Shown piece by piece: positions 24,629-33,638 of a stretch of 60,167 nucleotides of DNA. The DNA comes from Candidatus Pacearchaeota archaeon (GTDB taxonomy: Archaea > Nanobdellota > Nanobdellia > Pacearchaeales > GW2011-AR1). Under the pieces are notes generated by a model. That model was not told the DNA's origin. It saw nothing but the letters and a program-made list of their open reading frames with translations, and ran no database searches. Position numbers and translations under genes: made by a program. The stretch lies in the NCBI GenBank assembly GCA_018304105.1, contig JAGVWX010000017.1, positions 1 to 60,167 of the forward strand, written 5' to 3'. The stretch's first letter is position 1; every line of letters begins with the position of its first letter.

Positions 24629-26135
24629 ATGAGGTTAAATATTATCATCGGCGGGCGCGCAGGCCAAGGCATCAACTTAGTTTCTGGAATCGTATCAAGC
24701 GTCCTAGCCCAGCAAGGATACTTCACATTCAACTATCGCGACTATCCTTCAGTAATCCGGGGCGGCCACAACTTTAACATTCTCTCAATTTCAGACCAAC
24801 AGGTAGAAAGCCACGAATCATCTATAAACGGCATCGTCGCCATGGACGACTTAACTTTGGAAGTCCACAAAAAAGAATTAAAAAAATCCGGCTTCACCAT
24901 CCCATCAGACAAATATATTGAATTCGGAATTAATCTTAACATTGCTCTCGCTGGAGCGTTAATGAAAACTCTCGGAATTGAAAAATCTGTCCTAAACCAA
25001 GAAGTCAAAAAAGTCATCAAGAACAATTCTGAAGAGGCGTTGAAAGCAGCCGGTTTCGGCTTTGATTCTGTTGAAAAAAAATTTTCTCTCAACAAATTAA
25101 ACAACAATCTGACAATTTTTTCAGGAAGCGACGGAATTGTTCAGGGAGCGATAAATTCCAAAATAGATGTTTATTTCGGCTATCCAATGACTCCTTCAAC
25201 TGCAGTTCTTCAATCTCTCGCTTCCTCACAGGAAAAAGTCGGCCACTTGGTCTTCCAGCCAGAAGGAGAAATTGCAGTTGCGAATATGGCTTTAGCATCT
25301 AGCTTCGCAGGCGCTCGCACAATGATTGGCACTTCCGGCGGCGGCTACGACCTCATGACCGAAGCCCTTTCCTTGCAAGGCCAATCTGAAATTCCATTAG
25401 TTGTATATTTAGCATCTAGAGTCGGTCCTGCAACAGGCCTTCCGACTTACACACTTCAAGGAGATTTAGACATCGCATTAAGGGCAGGTCACGGCGAATT
25501 CCCAAGAGTCGTCATCGCCCCCGGCACTCCTCAAGAAGCAATTGAAAAAACAAATGAAGCTTTCTACCTTTCAGAAAAATTCGGGGCGCTCTCAATTATT
25601 CTCTCAGACAAGCACCTCGCTGAATCAGAATACTCTTTCGTCGAACAAACCAAAAAGCCTCTAAAAATAGAAATCAAACGTCCAATTCCAGGAGAAAAAA
25701 TCGTCAAAGCAACTTCTTACGAGCACGATGACTTTGGTAATACCACTGAAGCAGCCGAACTAACATTCAAAAAAGCAAATACATAAAAAAAGAATGCGAA
25801 AAATTAGAGACAATAAAATTCCATGGAAATCAAAAATCTAAAAACCTAATAATAGGCTGGGGCTCAACCGCTGGTGCAATCAAAGACGCAATTAAAGGCC
25901 TCGACGCAAAATTCCTCCAAGTTTTATATCTCAAACCACTTTCAGATAACATTAAAACAGAAATAGAAGAAGCAAAAAACGTAATCCTAATCGAAAATAA
26001 TCTTACCGGCCAATTAGGAAGATTAATCCGAGAAAAAACAGGCATCTCGATAAAAAACCGAATCTTAAAATACAACGGCCTTCCATTCCTTTCGGACGAA
26101 CTTCAAGCTCAAATCAAAAAGGAGCTGAAGATATG
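24629..26135 (+). CDS. 2-oxoacid:ferredoxin oxidoreductase gamma-alpha subunit, one-base frameshift
   Basis: The first 385 residues (to a TAA at 25784) comprise the gamma domain (GGRAGQGI at 8-14) and the start of the alpha domain (GYPMTPST near 190). The following bases in the -1 frame encode the missing C-terminal part (LIIGWGSTAGAIKDAIKGLD and on to KKELKI, stop at 26135). One added A in the run at 25769-25774 would join them. A TATA box near 24597-24604 fits a leaderless ATG at 24629. With the beta subunit the enzyme oxidises 2-oxoacids to acyl-CoA with ferredoxin. Whether the break is a sequencing error, a decay event or recoding cannot be told. Confidence 0.9.
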
Positions 26136-26339
26136 AAGAAAACAAGACATGACGGAGATTGTTCAATTTACGCAGCTATAAGAAATAACATACCAGAAAC
26201 GGGTATCTGTACTTGTGGTTATGGCCTGCAATATTTAAGACAAACCAGCGGAGATAACTCTGAAATGTATTCAAAAGAATTAAACGAAAAATTAGCAAGA
26301 GAAAGAAGCGAATCACGATTAGAAGGAAAAACAAAATGA
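26133..26339 (+). CDS. small protein between oxidoreductase subunits (68 aa)
   Basis: Its ATG overlaps the restored stop of the alpha gene (ATGA) and its own stop overlaps the beta-subunit ATG, so it is translationally locked into the operon. It carries H-D-G-D-C near residue 10 and a CTCGYG pair near 27-29 in a conserved-looking GICTCGYGLQYLRQ context, then a charged helix. It may be a small subunit or maturation factor of the oxidoreductase; the family is not recognised. Confidence 0.7.
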   Translation: MKKTRHDGDCSIYAAIRNNIPETGICTCGYGLQYLRQTSGDNSEMYSKELNEKLARERSESRLEGKTK

Positions 26340-27202
26340 CGGAAATATCCAAAACAGAAACAAGCAAAAAACTCGATACTAACTATAAAATAACTTGGTG
26401 TCCAGGTTGTCCGGACTTCAAGATTCTAGAAGCAGCAAAAATAACAATTACGAGCCTTATGAACCAAGGTTACAAGCATGAAAATTTCGCAATGGCGTGC
26501 GGCATCGGCTGTCACGGAAAAATATTTGATTACTTAAACATCTCGGGATTTTACGGCTTGCATGGAAGAACAATTCCAACAGCCATTGGCTTGAAGTTGG
26601 GAAATCCCAATCTTAACGTTATCGCATTTGCAGGCGATGGCGACACGTACAGCGAAGGAATGGAACACTTCGTCTCGGCAGGAAAGCACAACGCCAACGT
26701 CGCATTATTCGTCCACGACAATCAGTCGTTCTCGTTAACAACCGGCCAGCCAACTCCAACATCTGAAAAAGGTTTCAAAAACAAGATAGATGTAACTGGC
26801 GTAAAGCAAACCAACCCGTTAAATCCGCTCATGCTGGCATTTTCCTCGGGAATAAGTTTCATCGCCAGAGCAAACGCCCGCGACCCGCAGCACACTGCAC
26901 AGATAATGGAGCAGGCAATCAAGCACAAAGGATTCGCTTTCGTCGAAATAATCCAAGACTGCATCGTCTTCAACATCCCGATAAATAACCGCGACAAGAA
27001 TATGTATTACTTAAATAAAATCCCAACAACGAAAGAGGAATCTCTTAAGTTAATGCAAGAATACGACTACAACATTGGAAACGGAAAAATTCCCCTCGGC
27101 GTTTTCTGGAAAGAAGAAAAAATAACTCTTGAAAGCCAATTTTCCCAGCTGCAAAAAATAATCAAGAATAAAGTTGTCGGCTGGAAAGGCCTAAAGAGAT
27201 AA
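26336..27202 (+). CDS. 2-oxoacid:ferredoxin oxidoreductase beta subunit
   Basis: The TPP- and Fe-S-binding subunit, 288 residues. Cysteines C22 and C25 lie in WCPGCPDF, another in GIGCHGK, and the TPP/Mg motif GDGDTYSEG...HDN lies near 100-130. It completes the enzyme encoded by the gamma-alpha gene, and matches the 2-oxoglutarate/pyruvate class without a separate ferredoxin-like delta subunit nearby. Substrate specificity cannot be read from the sequence. Confidence 0.93.
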   Translation: MTEISKTETSKKLDTNYKITWCPGCPDFKILEAAKITITSLMNQGYKHENFAMACGIGCHGKIFDYLNISGFYGLHGRTIPTAIGLKLGNPNLNVIAFAGDGDTYSEGMEHFVSAGKHNANVALFVHDNQSFSLTTGQPTPTSEKGFKNKIDVTGVKQTNPLNPLMLAFSSGISFIARANARDPQHTAQIMEQAIKHKGFAFVEIIQDCIVFNIPINNRDKNMYYLNKIPTTKEESLKLMQEYDYNIGNGKIPLGVFWKEEKITLESQFSQLQKIIKNKVVGWKGLKR

Positions 27203-27205
27203 TCT

Positions 27206-27448
27206 ATGGTAAAGAAAAGAGAAACGCTCGATATACTAAAAAGAGAATATGACTACGAAGATGACATAATGAAAGACCTTACAGAATTCTTTATTTCCGC
27301 TTTAGGCAAAATCAAAGGCATTTCAAACGAAGAAATATCAGAGCTTGATGTAAAACTCCGACTAATAAGAGATGAAAGCAGAGGACACAAGCAAGCATTT
27401 TGTGAATTAATTGAATTCGTGGAGAAAGATGGAACCGATAACTTCTAG
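27206..27448 (+). CDS. short helical, ferritin-like half protein (80 aa)
   Basis: A charged all-helical protein following the oxidoreductase by three bases. It has an RDESRGHKQAF stretch of the E-x-x-H kind seen in rubrerythrin/ferritin-like helices. The next reading frame (27429-27631) has a similar DEVRHIKIL stretch, so the two may be halves or paralogs of one four-helix fold. Whether it binds iron is unknown. The ends overlap by 20 bases. Confidence 0.6.
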   Translation: MVKKRETLDILKREYDYEDDIMKDLTEFFISALGKIKGISNEEISELDVKLRLIRDESRGHKQAFCELIEFVEKDGTDNF

Positions 27449-27631
27449 AGCAAAGCTCATTGAAAGTCTGAAGAACGTTCTTTCAGTTGAAACTCTCGCC
27501 AGAGATTCCTACAGCAAAGATGTCCACATTTTCAAGAACAAAAGGCTAAAAGTTGTAATTGAAAAAATAAAAAAGACGAAGTCCGCCACATCAAAATTCT
27601 CGATGACCTTATTGAAATGTTAGAAGATTAA
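27429..27631 (+). CDS. ferritin-like half protein, one-base frameshift
   Basis: The frame starts MEPITSRAKLIESLKNVLSV. After the A6 run at 27569-27574 the good coding continues in the -1 frame (DEVRHIKILDDLIEMLED, stop at 27631). The break lies exactly on the heptamer A-AAA-AAG in phase, the classical -1 slippery sequence, but a missing A in the assembly explains it equally well. It appears to be a helical partner of the preceding 80-residue protein. Confidence 0.6.
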
Positions 27632-27672
27632 ATCCGCCTTCCCCTCAGCAAATTCCCGCGCCCTGCATCAAA

Positions 27673-29637
27673 TTATATCCTTGCTCTTCTCAGTAAATTA
27701 GCATTCATCACGACAGAAATGCTCGACAACGCCATGGCCAGTTCAGCGACAATCGGATTCAATAAGCCTGCTACTGCAAGGGGAATGGCGATGACATTAT
27801 ATCCGAACGCCCAGAACAGATTTTGTTTTATTTTTTTGAATGTTGCTTTTGACAAATTAATTGCCTGAACAACCCCAATTAATGAGCCCTTGACAAGTAC
27901 AATGTCTCCTACTTCGATTGCGATATCGCTCCCCGAGCCCATGGCTATGCTGACATTGCTTTGTTTAAGCGCGGGAGCATCATTTATTCCATCTCCTACA
28001 AATGCAACCATTCCGCGTTTTTGCAACTCTTCTACTTTCTTTGCCTTTTCCTCTGGAAGAACATTTGCAATGACTTCATCAATGCCCACTTGCTTAGCAA
28101 TGGCCTTGGCCGTCGTCTCATTATCTCCCGTAATCATAACCGTTCTGTATCCTCTTTTTCTCAAGGCGCTAATGGCTTTAACAGAATCATCCTTTACCGC
28201 ATCAGCAACTGCAACAGCTCCAATAACTTTAGCATTCTCCGCAACAATCATTGTAGTCTTCCCTTCTTCTTCCCAGCTTTTAATTTGCCGTTCTATTAAT
28301 TTAAAAGATATATTCTTCTCATTCATTAATGTTCTATTCCCGATTACAATCTTCTTGTTTCCGAGCTTGCCTTCCAATCCTCTGCCTCGCACTACCGAGA
28401 AGCCCGTAAATTTCTTATAGCTCTTCAAAGCAGCTTTTGCAACAATTGCCTTAGCGATTGGATGCTCACTCATATGCTCCAAGCTTCCTGAAACCTCCCA
28501 GAAATAATCTTCTTTGACTTTGCTGACGAAATCGGTTACCTCCGGTTTTCCTTTTGTTATTGTTCCGGTTTTATCGAATGCAATTATCTTTACCTCTTTC
28601 ATAGTTTGAATTGCTTCTCCCTTTCTGATTAATATTCCTCGCTTTGCGCCCATTCCTGAACCAACAGTCAAAGCAATAGGAACTGCAAGCCCAAGCGCGC
28701 ACGGGCATGCAATGACAAGAACAGAAATTGCCGCTCCAAGAGCCTTGCTCCAGTCTCCCGAGAAAATAACCCATCCAACAAACGTAAGTACAGTGAGAAC
28801 TAATATCGCAGGAACGAAAATATTGGTAACTTTATCAGCAACTTTTTGAATCGGCACTTTTGTTCCCTGAGCTTCTTCAACAAGATTAATAATATGAGCA
28901 AGGAACGTATCGCTCCCTATTTTCGTTGCCTTCACATAAAGAATGCCGTCTTGATTAATAGTTGCTCCTATAACTGTATCTTTTATTTTCTTTTCAACTG
29001 GCATGCTCTCCCCGGTAATCATGCTTTCATCAATTGCGCTTTGTCCTTTAATGACGATGCCATCCGTGGGTATTTTCTCTCCCGGCCGGATAACTATAAC
29101 ATCATCAATCTTAACTTCACTTATTGGAATTTCAATTTCTTCTTTCCCTCTTAAAACTCTTGCTTTTTTAGCTCCAAGCTCCAATAATTTTTTAATCTCC
29201 TGGCTCGCTTTGCCACGGGCTTTAGTCTCGATGTATTTTCCCGCGATGAATATAGCCATAATCATGGCAGAAACGCCAGAATAATCTTGTACATTAATAA
29301 AAAATGCTAAAATGCCCGTTGCATATGCTATAAGAGTCCCTAATGCAATGAGAGAATCCATGCTAAAATAAAAACTAATAAATCCCCTTATCCCCGCTTT
29401 AATAGTCTGCCACCCAAAGAAAAATATAACAGGAAATCCGATAATCAAAATAATAAGCGAAGTGCGCTCGCCAAAGGGCATAATTTCAAAAAACCTTTCT
29501 AATATCATAAGTATTGCAATTGGAACTGCGAATACCCACGCGCCCCAAAGTCTTCGCTTCCAGAGACGCATCTCCTGCTCTTCAAATGATTCTGCTTGGT
29601 GTTTGTGTTCCATAAAATTATCCTGCTTGTACTCCAA
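27673..29637 (-). CDS. copA: copper-translocating P1B-type ATPase
   Basis: A membrane pump of 654 residues that exports copper ions using ATP. Visible motifs are TGES (208-211), the metal-binding CPC in a transmembrane helix (311-313), DKTGT with the phosphorylated Asp (355-359), SEHP (390-393) and GDGINDAP (about 538). The N-terminus is a short His/Glu-rich tail with no fused metal-binding domain; that domain is encoded as the separate CopZ-like gene overlapping the start by 20 bases. It ends the copper operon. Confidence 0.95.
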   Translation of the reverse strand: MEYKQDNFMEHKHQAESFEEQEMRLWKRRLWGAWVFAVPIAILMILERFFEIMPFGERTSLIILIIGFPVIFFFGWQTIKAGIRGFISFYFSMDSLIALGTLIAYATGILAFFINVQDYSGVSAMIMAIFIAGKYIETKARGKASQEIKKLLELGAKKARVLRGKEEIEIPISEVKIDDVIVIRPGEKIPTDGIVIKGQSAIDESMITGESMPVEKKIKDTVIGATINQDGILYVKATKIGSDTFLAHIINLVEEAQGTKVPIQKVADKVTNIFVPAILVLTVLTFVGWVIFSGDWSKALGAAISVLVIACPCALGLAVPIALTVGSGMGAKRGILIRKGEAIQTMKEVKIIAFDKTGTITKGKPEVTDFVSKVKEDYFWEVSGSLEHMSEHPIAKAIVAKAALKSYKKFTGFSVVRGRGLEGKLGNKKIVIGNRTLMNEKNISFKLIERQIKSWEEEGKTTMIVAENAKVIGAVAVADAVKDDSVKAISALRKRGYRTVMITGDNETTAKAIAKQVGIDEVIANVLPEEKAKKVEELQKRGMVAFVGDGINDAPALKQSNVSIAMGSGSDIAIEVGDIVLVKGSLIGVVQAINLSKATFKKIKQNLFWAFGYNVIAIPLAVAGLLNPIVAELAMALSSISVVMNANLLRRARI

Positions 29638-29836
29638 TCACCTTATATCCTGTTCTTGCAACTGCTTGCTTCAATGCTTCTTCAGAAACATTGTCTTCAG
29701 CTTCAACAATGCTTTTGTTAGTCATTAAGCTAACCGAAACATTTTTCACGCCTTGAACTTTTCGCAAGCTGCGCTCAACATTTCCCGCGCATGAGGCGCA
29801 GTGCATTCCAGATATAGTTATCTTGAATTTTTTCAT
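29618..29836 (-). CDS. copZ: CopZ-like heavy-metal-associated chaperone
   Basis: A 72-residue HMA domain with the GMHCASC metal-binding loop near residues 10-16 and the usual beta-alpha-beta-beta-alpha-beta pattern. It probably carries Cu(I) to the ATPase encoded just after it. It overlaps the ATPase gene by 20 bases and the preceding membrane-protein gene by four. Confidence 0.92.
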   Translation of the reverse strand: MKKFKITISGMHCASCAGNVERSLRKVQGVKNVSVSLMTNKSIVEAEDNVSEEALKQAVARTGYKVIGVQAG

Positions 29837-30096
29837 CTTTTACCTCCATTCAGTTGTCTGTAAAGCCAGAATATAAACAAGACCAAAGCGATGGTTATCA
29901 GAATCTGAATCACAAAACCAAAAGAAGGCCAATAGCACCAAATTCCTCCCATCATCCCGCACATCAAATTAGACCCATATCCCCCATATCCGCGACCCAT
30001 CATTCCATATCCTCCAAACCCTGCAAATCCAAATAAAACTAAAGCCGCCACTATAATCAGAATTACAATTGCCGTTTGATTGTCTGAATTTTTCAT
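29833..30096 (-). CDS. Gly/Met-rich two-helix membrane protein (87 aa)
   Basis: Two transmembrane helices (about 8-25 and 60-79) enclose a GYGMMGRGYGGYGS stretch and MCGMMGGIWC. The Met/Cys residues are suited to binding copper at the membrane. It overlaps copZ by four bases, and its own ATG is joined by TAATG to a 19-residue microprotein. Paralogs follow in the same operon. A role in copper handling is inferred from composition and position. Confidence 0.75.
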   Translation of the reverse strand: MKNSDNQTAIVILIIVAALVLFGFAGFGGYGMMGRGYGGYGSNLMCGMMGGIWCYWPSFGFVIQILITIALVLFIFWLYRQLNGGKR

Positions 30097-30155
30097 TATG
30101 TTTTAACAATCTTCTCCATTATTTTTAAAATATCTTGAAAATTGAAGATTTTCAT
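30096..30155 (-). CDS. 19-residue microprotein, copy 2
   Basis: The frame MKIFNFQDILKIMEKIVKT starts in an ATGA overlap with the upstream 83-residue gene and ends in a TAATG overlap with the 87-residue gene. A paralog (MKIINFQDILEIIKENAKT) occupies the same position before a cupredoxin gene at 31024-31083. Duplication and coupling at both ends argue that it is translated. It forms one amphipathic helix; its function is unknown, possibly a coupling or sensing peptide. Confidence 0.6.
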   Translation of the reverse strand: MKIFNFQDILKIMEKIVKT

Positions 30156-30403
30156 CTCTTGCCCCCCTGAATTTGTTTAGTCATCCATATTATAAACAAG
30201 ACAAGAGCTATTAAAACTAGAATCATAATTAACCATCCAAATATCCACATGGAACCAAAGCCCCCATAGATTCCACCCATCATTCCGTACATCCCGCCAT
30301 AGCTGCCATAATTACCAAGGCCCATCATTCCAAAACTGCCTAAAGCTAAAAAAACAAGTAATGCAATTAATACGGCAAGAACGATATTATTTTCTTTATT
30401 CAT
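30152..30403 (-). CDS. Gly/Tyr/Met-rich two-helix membrane protein (83 aa)
   Basis: The start MNKENNIVLAVL is chosen because its ATG overlaps the upstream stop (ATGA); a longer frame from 30535 runs through the neighbouring gene. Two transmembrane helices flank a loop of GMMGLGNYGSYGGMYGMMGG. It ends in WMTKQIQGGKR, like the [10 protein letters not shown] and MMRQNLGGRK ends of its neighbours, so the three are paralogs or share a membrane-exit motif. Confidence 0.75.
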   Translation of the reverse strand: MNKENNIVLAVLIALLVFLALGSFGMMGLGNYGSYGGMYGMMGGIYGGFGSMWIFGWLIMILVLIALVLFIIWMTKQIQGGKR

Positions 30404-30630
30404 TTTCTTCCTCCCAAATTTTGCCGCATCATCCACACGACAATTAAAGCAAAAACCGCAACAACTAAAAGTTGAATCGCAAAGCCAAAATAACTTCCGT
30501 ATTGAGTTCCATAAACCGCACTTCCCATTCTGCACCCATAGTTTCCATCATCCAAATCCGCAGACGCAAAGCCCAAACTAAGAAAAAACACTGCTGCCAA
30601 AGCCACGTAACCCAAATTTCTCCTAATCAT
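30400..30630 (-). CDS. small secreted/membrane protein of copper operon (76 aa)
   Basis: A signal-like helix (about 8-24, ending SADLDDG), a short loop with one Cys and Met/Tyr (GCRMGSAVYGTQYGS), and a second transmembrane helix ending MMRQNLGGRK. Overlaps the 83-residue gene by four bases and starts one base after the cupredoxin gene's stop. Same general build as the other Gly-rich proteins of this island. Confidence 0.7.
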   Translation of the reverse strand: MIRRNLGYVALAAVFFLSLGFASADLDDGNYGCRMGSAVYGTQYGSYFGFAIQLLVVAVFALIVVWMMRQNLGGRK

Positions 30631-30631
30631 C

Positions 30632-31024
30632 TTATTCTACCACCACCAATTTTCCTGTGCCCATACCCATGCTGCATGCAAAAATAAATGTTCCGGTTTT
30701 TGTCGGCGTAAAAGTTATCTTATCCTGCGGAGTTTGCAAATACTGATGAATCCCAAAATCCCTAATCGTAAAATCTCTCAAACATCCGCCAACGCTTCCA
30801 TCAAGATATATCTCAACTGGTTGATTAACCTTAACTCTTATCTCTTGAGGATAATAATTGCCACTTTTCATTCCAATAACCACCTTCTGAACATCTCCGT
30901 TAGATCCCCCATCATTAGATTCTGTTGAAGAAGCCCATCCTCTGCTATTCACCAAGAAAAATCCAAAACTAATTATTAAAACTATCGCTAACACTGCATA
31001 CAAAGTCGTTTTTTTCATTTTCAT
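30632..31024 (-). CDS. membrane-anchored cupredoxin-like protein
   Basis: 130 residues: a short N-terminal anchor (about 6-25), then a single cupredoxin-type beta domain whose end reads FACSMGMGTGKLVVVE, with the Cys and Met residues at the place where copper ligands lie in the family. The usual C-x2-H-x2-M pattern is not complete, since no His follows the Cys. It probably binds copper outside the cell. It is preceded by the 19-residue microprotein (TAATG). Confidence 0.82.
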   Translation of the reverse strand: MKMKKTTLYAVLAIVLIISFGFFLVNSRGWASSTESNDGGSNGDVQKVVIGMKSGNYYPQEIRVKVNQPVEIYLDGSVGGCLRDFTIRDFGIHQYLQTPQDKITFTPTKTGTFIFACSMGMGTGKLVVVE

Positions 31025-31083
31025 TATGTTTTAGCATTCTCCTTTATAATTTCTAAAATATCTTGAAAATTTATAATTTTCAT
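31024..31083 (-). CDS. 19-residue microprotein, copy 1
   Basis: MKIINFQDILEIIKENAKT overlaps the cupredoxin ATG as TAATG. A GGGAG site lies upstream, next to the family A element. It is a paralog of the microprotein at 30096-30155, with about 60 percent identity by eye. Confidence 0.55.
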   Translation of the reverse strand: MKIINFQDILEIIKENAKT

Positions 31084-31104
31084 ATTTTAGCACTCCCAAT
31101 ATTT

Positions 31105-31395
31105 GTATTAAAGATTATGTTGCAGGTTTCATTATTTCGATTGGGGTGGGAAGGGGTTGGGGATAGGGCGAGCATGTTACGCGAGGTAATCTGCAGATAA
31201 TTTACGAGCGTGACTGCGAGTAGAGTTTTTAACCGATAGGTCAAATCCTTGTGGGAATCTGAAACCTGCCAGAAAGTTAGAGTTGGTTGCAACAAATGAT
31301 TCGGCTTGTAAGATTCATTAACTATAAGCCGAACTGTCTGGGCGGGCGAGCACGTTACGCGAGAGTAGCAACCAACTCGTAAGAAAATCTTCAAT
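31105..31395. repeat. composite A+B structured element (copy A4)
   Basis: The A part has GGGGTGGGAAGGGGTTGGGG (31143-31162, four G-tracts) and the core TTACGC (31177-31182)/GCGTGA (31208-31213), then the hairpin TTTAACC-GATA-GGTCAAA. The B part has GAGTTGGTTGC (31280-31290) pairing with GCAACCAACTC (31368-31378), enclosing TTCGGCTT/AAGCCGAA. It separates the two cupredoxin-like genes of the copper island. Confidence 0.75.
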
Positions 31396-31405
31396 AAATT
31401 CATCT

Positions 31406-31888
31406 TCATCCTCCGCACCCACATCCCCCGCCGCCACCGCCGCAGCTCCCCCCGCTCGCGCCCTGTTGCTCAACATAACTTGCCTTGCTCCCGTCGCTCT
31501 CAAGAACTGTAAATGTTCCCTTATACATATTCATTGAACACGCAATGTTGAAAGTCCCCGCTTTATTTGGAACAAACTCCACAAAATTAGAGCTTGAGGT
31601 GAAAGTCTTTGAAACTCCAAAAGCAGAAATAACAATTGACTTCGAACAGCCCGGCATTCGCGACAAATCCGCTTCCAATCGAACACGAGCATCTTTCTTC
31701 AATTCACTTGGTTCAAGGACATAATTCCCGTTTTCTACATGGAGCTTAACAATCTGAACATCTCCGTTTCCTGCGTTTACAACCTGCCCTGTCACTTTTC
31801 CCGAACCCGGAAACAAAAAGAAAACTCCAATTAAGACAATCAAAATCGTTCCAACTGTGTACAAAGTATTTTTCTTTATTTTTACCAT
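31406..31888 (-). CDS. membrane-anchored cupredoxin-like protein with Cys/Gly tail
   Basis: 160 residues: an N-terminal anchor (about 6-25), a cupredoxin-like domain related to its neighbour (NIACSMNMYKGTFTVLE), and a C-terminal GGSCGGGGGGCGCGG tail with three cysteines that could hold metal. The gene lies between two identical 100-bp repeats (31269-31368 and 31900-31999), so it may have been copied or inserted with them. A copper-binding surface role is likely but not shown. Confidence 0.8.
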   Translation of the reverse strand: MVKIKKNTLYTVGTILIVLIGVFFLFPGSGKVTGQVVNAGNGDVQIVKLHVENGNYVLEPSELKKDARVRLEADLSRMPGCSKSIVISAFGVSKTFTSSSNFVEFVPNKAGTFNIACSMNMYKGTFTVLESDGSKASYVEQQGASGGSCGGGGGGCGCGG

Positions 31889-31899
31889 GTTAAAACCTT

Positions 31900-32030
31900 C
31901 CAGAAAGTTAGAGTTGGTTGCAACAAATGATTCGGCTTGTAAGATTCATTAACTATAAGCCGAACTGTCTGGGCGGGCGAGCACGTTACGCGAGAGTAGG
32001 GTGCAATCAACTCGCAAAAGGACTCTCATA
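31900..32030. repeat. B structured element, isolated copy B2
   Basis: The first 100 bases (31900-31999) are identical to 31269-31368. GAGTTGGTTGC (31911-31921) pairs with GCAATCAACTC (32003-32013) with one G-T pair, and TTCGGCTT/AAGCCGAA forms inside. The element lies between the cupredoxin-like gene and the 227-residue membrane gene. Confidence 0.8.
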
Positions 32031-32034
32031 ACTA

Positions 32035-32718
32035 TCATTGGAACAACAAACTCCTTGGCCCGAAGACCATCAGCCAAATCGTGACAATCGTTAATACAAA
32101 ACTCCAAAAGACCGTGAAAAACTGATCCTCCCTAATCTCCCTCTTCGCACCTTTAGTTTCAACATAAATCATATAATTAAGTCCAAGCAGTATTGCTCCG
32201 CAAACCAAAAAAACCAAGACGCTCGCCGCCTTAAGATTGTCATTGTACATCATAACCGCAGTCATTGCTCCCATCAATCCCCCCATAAACCCAGCCATCA
32301 TCCCTTCCATCAAGCCCATAACCCCGCAGCATTTCCCGTTCCAAATCCCGAATAGCATTCCCACCGCAACTCCAAAAAATCCCCCATAAAACATTCCGTT
32401 AGTCGCACCGACGTAAAACCCTGCAAGAAATCCAATTATCATTCCTATAGTCATTCCAATCATCATTCCTGACATGCAGGGAAATTGCTTGAACGCCCTG
32501 ACCTGTCGAACTGCTGGCATAACCGCAGCATAACTCAAAACCGCAAAAAACAAATAAAATCCATATTTTGGAATAAAATTCTCAATACTTCTCAAACGAA
32601 AATAATAAATAACTCCCAAAGTAATCAAAGAAACAACTAAAGAAACAAAAACCGTTTTAATTAGTTCTCCTTCTGCTCCGTCTCCATTCAATTCTTTGGT
32701 AAATTCTTTGAAGCTCAT
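32035..32718 (-). CDS. Gly/Met-rich multi-helix membrane protein
   Basis: A 227-residue integral membrane protein with about six transmembrane helices. The middle ones are packed with Gly/Met (MIGMTIGMIIGFLAGF, GLMEGMMAGFMGGLMGAM) and a KCCG pair. This composition and the copper neighbours suggest a copper import, sensing or storage role in the membrane, though no named family is recognised. It is the first gene of the leftward copper operon, and the region to its right holds the divergent regulator. Confidence 0.75.
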   Translation of the reverse strand: MSFKEFTKELNGDGAEGELIKTVFVSLVVSLITLGVIYYFRLRSIENFIPKYGFYLFFAVLSYAAVMPAVRQVRAFKQFPCMSGMMIGMTIGMIIGFLAGFYVGATNGMFYGGFFGVAVGMLFGIWNGKCCGVMGLMEGMMAGFMGGLMGAMTAVMMYNDNLKAASVLVFLVCGAILLGLNYMIYVETKGAKREIREDQFFTVFWSFVLTIVTIWLMVFGPRSLLFQ

Positions 32719-32874
32719 TTATTTCTCCTTTGTCGCGCGGGCAACAAGCAAGCGATAGCGAGCGAAGTTGCTAATAAATCAAAACACCAGTCACAAGAAC
32801 GGGTGTTCAATTTATGCCGAAAATTTTTATTATTTATCATGCCAATTTCAGAAATCAAAACTACTTAACTCCTT

Positions 32875-32905
32875 CTGTGAAACTAGTTTCACAGCGATTT
32901 AAAAA
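32875..32905 (+). promoter_or_regulatory. 20-bp perfect palindrome plus TATA box
   Basis: CTGTGAAACTAGTTTCACAG at 32875-32894 is a perfect inverted repeat directly before a TATA-like GATTTAAAAA (32895-32904). It is the likely operator of the winged-helix gene starting at 32944 and could also act on the divergent copper operon 157 bases to the left. Confidence 0.7.
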
Positions 32906-32943
32906 TTCGTAAAGTTCTTAAACCCGTTTTCCGAGAAGAAAAT

Positions 32944-33429
32944 ATGGAAAACAAAAATGTCGGCTACCTGCTTTTAGGACTCTCAATAGTTATAATATTT
33001 ATTATCTTTCTTTTCAACAATGCTATGAAAGTCATAATCGTCGAGCAATGCGGTCCAGTCCACGGCCCAACCTGCGAAATGAACAAAAACGTTGAACAGC
33101 AAACCTACTTGTCCCTTGGAATAGTAGCCATCTTAATTATCGCTTCGGTCGTCCTTATCTCTTCAAAACCAAAAGAAAAAATCATAGTTAAAAAAATCAA
33201 AGAAAAACAAGTCAAAAAACAATTTAATCTCGAAGGTCTAAGAAAGGAAGACAAGCAAGCATTCGCTATCATCCAAGATTCTAAAACAATATTTCAGGCA
33301 GACTTAATTGAAAAGCTCAGCTTCGGCAAAGCCAAAATGTCTAGAGTTCTCGACCGTCTGGAAAACAAGGGCTTGGTTGAAAGAAAAAGAAGAGGCATGA
33401 CTAATGTCGTCGTGCTAAAAGAAAATTAA
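32944..33429 (+). CDS. membrane-tethered winged-helix transcription regulator
   Basis: 161 residues: two N-terminal transmembrane helices (about 7-24 and 53-72) with an exposed loop containing two Cys (CGPVHGPTCEMN), a basic linker (KEKIIVKKIKEKQVKK), and a C-terminal MarR/DUF7343-type winged helix (ADLIEKLSFGKAKMSRVLDRLENKG). The loop would lie outside the membrane, so it may sense external copper and control the neighbouring genes. A 20-bp palindrome lies just upstream. The role is inferred from layout. Confidence 0.8.
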   Translation: MENKNVGYLLLGLSIVIIFIIFLFNNAMKVIIVEQCGPVHGPTCEMNKNVEQQTYLSLGIVAILIIASVVLISSKPKEKIIVKKIKEKQVKKQFNLEGLRKEDKQAFAIIQDSKTIFQADLIEKLSFGKAKMSRVLDRLENKGLVERKRRGMTNVVVLKEN

Positions 33430-33638
33430 CAATAAAAGATTCACATAAAAAACAAATTCTCTTCCAGATATTCCCAACACTAACCATTAAATCTCATTAT
33501 TTTATCGTATTCAGAAAACTTAAGCTATATTAAAACTTTCAAAAATCAAATCCTCGTCGGGAAAATAAATTTTGTCAACCCTGTTTACACCACAATTAAA
33601 TATAACGGCGGTTTAACTACGCAAGATAGGAGGTAAAA

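Noticed and set aside
31080-31424. Open frame on the minus strand over element A4/B
   Set aside because: It lies over the structured element and joins unrelated segments; no protein-like pattern.
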